From positions 868,001 to 932,000 of the forward strand of contig NZ_SPQT01000001.1 in the NCBI RefSeq assembly GCF_004571025.1: a stretch of 64,000 bases of DNA, written 5' to 3'. The stretch's first letter is position 1, and each line of letters starts with the position of its first letter. Origin of the DNA: Bradyrhizobium niftali. Its GTDB lineage: Bacteria > Pseudomonadota > Alphaproteobacteria > Rhizobiales > Xanthobacteraceae. Under the pieces are notes generated by a model, which was not told the origin of the DNA, ran no database searches, and saw only the letters and a list, made by a program, of their open reading frames with translations. Shown one piece after another: positions 63,058 through 64,000 of the stretch. Made by a program: the position numbers and the translations under genes.

Positions 63058-64000
63058 TGGCGCGAGGTCAGCCATCTCTCAAAACCCGATTTCTCGTCGG
63101 TCTGCTGGTTCCCGTGTCCTGCATTGCGGTGGCGGTGGCTGTTGGCGGCAGTCTTGTCATCTCACACGTGGTCGAGGTTACGCATGATCGGCTGCTGAAA
63201 GGCTCGCTGTTGGCGATTGCCGAGCGTCTTGCCGTGGAGGATGGAGAGGTGACGGTTGACTTGCCGCGCGTGGCGCTCAGCATGCTCGAAACGCAATCTG
63301 ACGACAGCGTCTTTTACAGGGTGAGCGCGGATGGCCAGACGGTCACTGGATACAGCGACCTGCCTCTGCCCCGGAAGGCGGCACTGGAACCAGAACAGCC
63401 GATCTTTTGGGATGATAGTTACGGCGGTAATGCCGTCCGCATAGCGGCCATATCACGGCACGTCTACGGTATTGCCAAGCCGGTCCTGGTCACCGTTGCG
63501 GAAACCGAGCATGCGCGCGAGCAGCTGTGGCGAGAGATGATCCGCGAACTTGCAATGGCCGAGATCGTGTTGCTCGCAGTCATAGCCTTGCTCACGTGGC
63601 TCGCGGTTGAGCGCGGCCTCGGGCCGCTTGCCCAGCTGAAGCGGCAGATCGATCGTCGTGGAATCCGTGGCTCGAAAGATTTCCAGCCGCTCGATTTGCA
63701 AATGGTGCCGAAGGAGGCGCTTGCGCCGGCCCAGGCCATCAACGAATTGCTCGACCGCGTCAGCCTGGCGACGCAGATCTTGCGCCAGTTTACCGCCGAT
63801 GCGTCGCACCAGATGCGAACTCCCCTTGCTGCGCTAAGGACGCATTTGGATCTCCTCAAGCGGCGCTTGACCGGTTCGAGCGAAATGACCGAGATGGTGA
63901 TGGAAGTGGACGCCCAGGTCGTTCGGTTGGACCGGATGATCTCGCAATTGCTAACGCTGGCCCGTGCCGACGAAGATGCTTTGGTCAGATCCCCCTCAGA
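63057..64000 (+). CDS. Sensor histidine kinase, TctE-like (partial, runs off the window)
   Basis: The first 314 residues are in the window. They show an N-terminal transmembrane helix (FLVGLLVPVSCIAVAVAVGG), a periplasmic domain of about 120 residues, and a second helix (MAEIVLLAVIALLTWLAVER). The dimerisation and phospho-acceptor helix follows, with His in FTADASHQMRTPLAAL. The ATPase domain lies past 64000. The periplasmic domain resembles the 2CSK_N type found in TctE. It is translationally coupled to the response regulator. Confidence 0.85.
   Translation, partial: MARGQPSLKTRFLVGLLVPVSCIAVAVAVGGSLVISHVVEVTHDRLLKGSLLAIAERLAVEDGEVTVDLPRVALSMLETQSDDSVFYRVSADGQTVTGYSDLPLPRKAALEPEQPIFWDDSYGGNAVRIAAISRHVYGIAKPVLVTVAETEHAREQLWREMIRELAMAEIVLLAVIALLTWLAVERGLGPLAQLKRQIDRRGIRGSKDFQPLDLQMVPKEALAPAQAINELLDRVSLATQILRQFTADASHQMRTPLAALRTHLDLLKRRLTGSSEMTEMVMEVDAQVVRLDRMISQLLTLARADEDALVRSPS

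Noticed and set aside
1-64000. CRISPR arrays, tRNA or rRNA genes
   Set aside because: No regularly spaced short repeats, cloverleaf-like sequences or rRNA-like stretches were seen.

Overview
The window reads as high-GC alphaproteobacterial DNA of Bradyrhizobium type. It is a catabolic accessory region: aromatic-compound, ketone/ester, tricarballylate and CoA-thioester pathways, each with its own LysR, IclR, TetR, GntR, PucR-like or two-component regulator. The 31-43 kb part, with a Bug-type binding protein and a LysR/ABC block, looks foreign and may be betaproteobacterial in origin; that is inference. I saw no rRNA, tRNA or CRISPR.

Layout. 0.2-7.9 kb: a phenol-to-ortho-cleavage set with a FAH-family hydrolase, a LysR regulator, catB, catA, a flavin reductase, a stand-alone FAD synthetase, an HpaB-type monooxygenase and catC. 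8.0-15.3 kb: an acyl-CoA ligase, fossils of a benzoate-CoA-ligase-like gene and of pobA, a PucR-like regulator diverging from a Baeyer-Villiger monooxygenase fused to an esterase, and a TetR regulator. 15.7-25.1 kb: an IclR regulator divergent from a meta-cleavage operon (binding protein, MhpB dioxygenase, TfdB/MhpA-like hydroxylase, VanA-like Rieske oxygenase, MhpC, MhpD, FAH, SDR). 25.1-30.5 kb: LysR and histidine-kinase fossils, a GntR regulator, IS110 and IS630 remnants, an exported argininosuccinate-lyase-like enzyme and an IclR regulator. 30.7-44.3 kb: a truncated CoA transferase, two LigI-like lactonases, an SDR, CoA-transferase and MmgE/PrpD fossils, a dehydrogenase/aldolase/Bug operon, a LysR fossil, a Liv-type ABC transporter and an intact LysR. 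44.4-50.9 kb: a truncated IclR copy, then CoA transferase, acyl-CoA dehydrogenase, MmgE/PrpD, enoyl-CoA hydratase and HMG-CoA-lyase-like genes. 51-64 kb: a TcuC-like transporter, TcuA and TcuB, several fusion scars, an orphan LivH, two orphan binding proteins, a second MHS transporter and a TctD/TctE-like two-component system cut by the window end.

Two themes stand out. First, decay is extensive. At least a dozen gene fossils are present, and many join the start of one gene to the end of another, as internal deletions would leave them. Two pairs of direct repeats (30.15/44.43 kb and 38.09/43.32 kb) mark large rearrangements. Second, several intact modules are unusual: the ketone-oxidising enzyme fused to an esterase with an altered fingerprint residue, the FAD synthetase within a monooxygenase operon, the five-gene CoA operon, and the MHS transporter plus two orphan binding proteins beside a two-component system.
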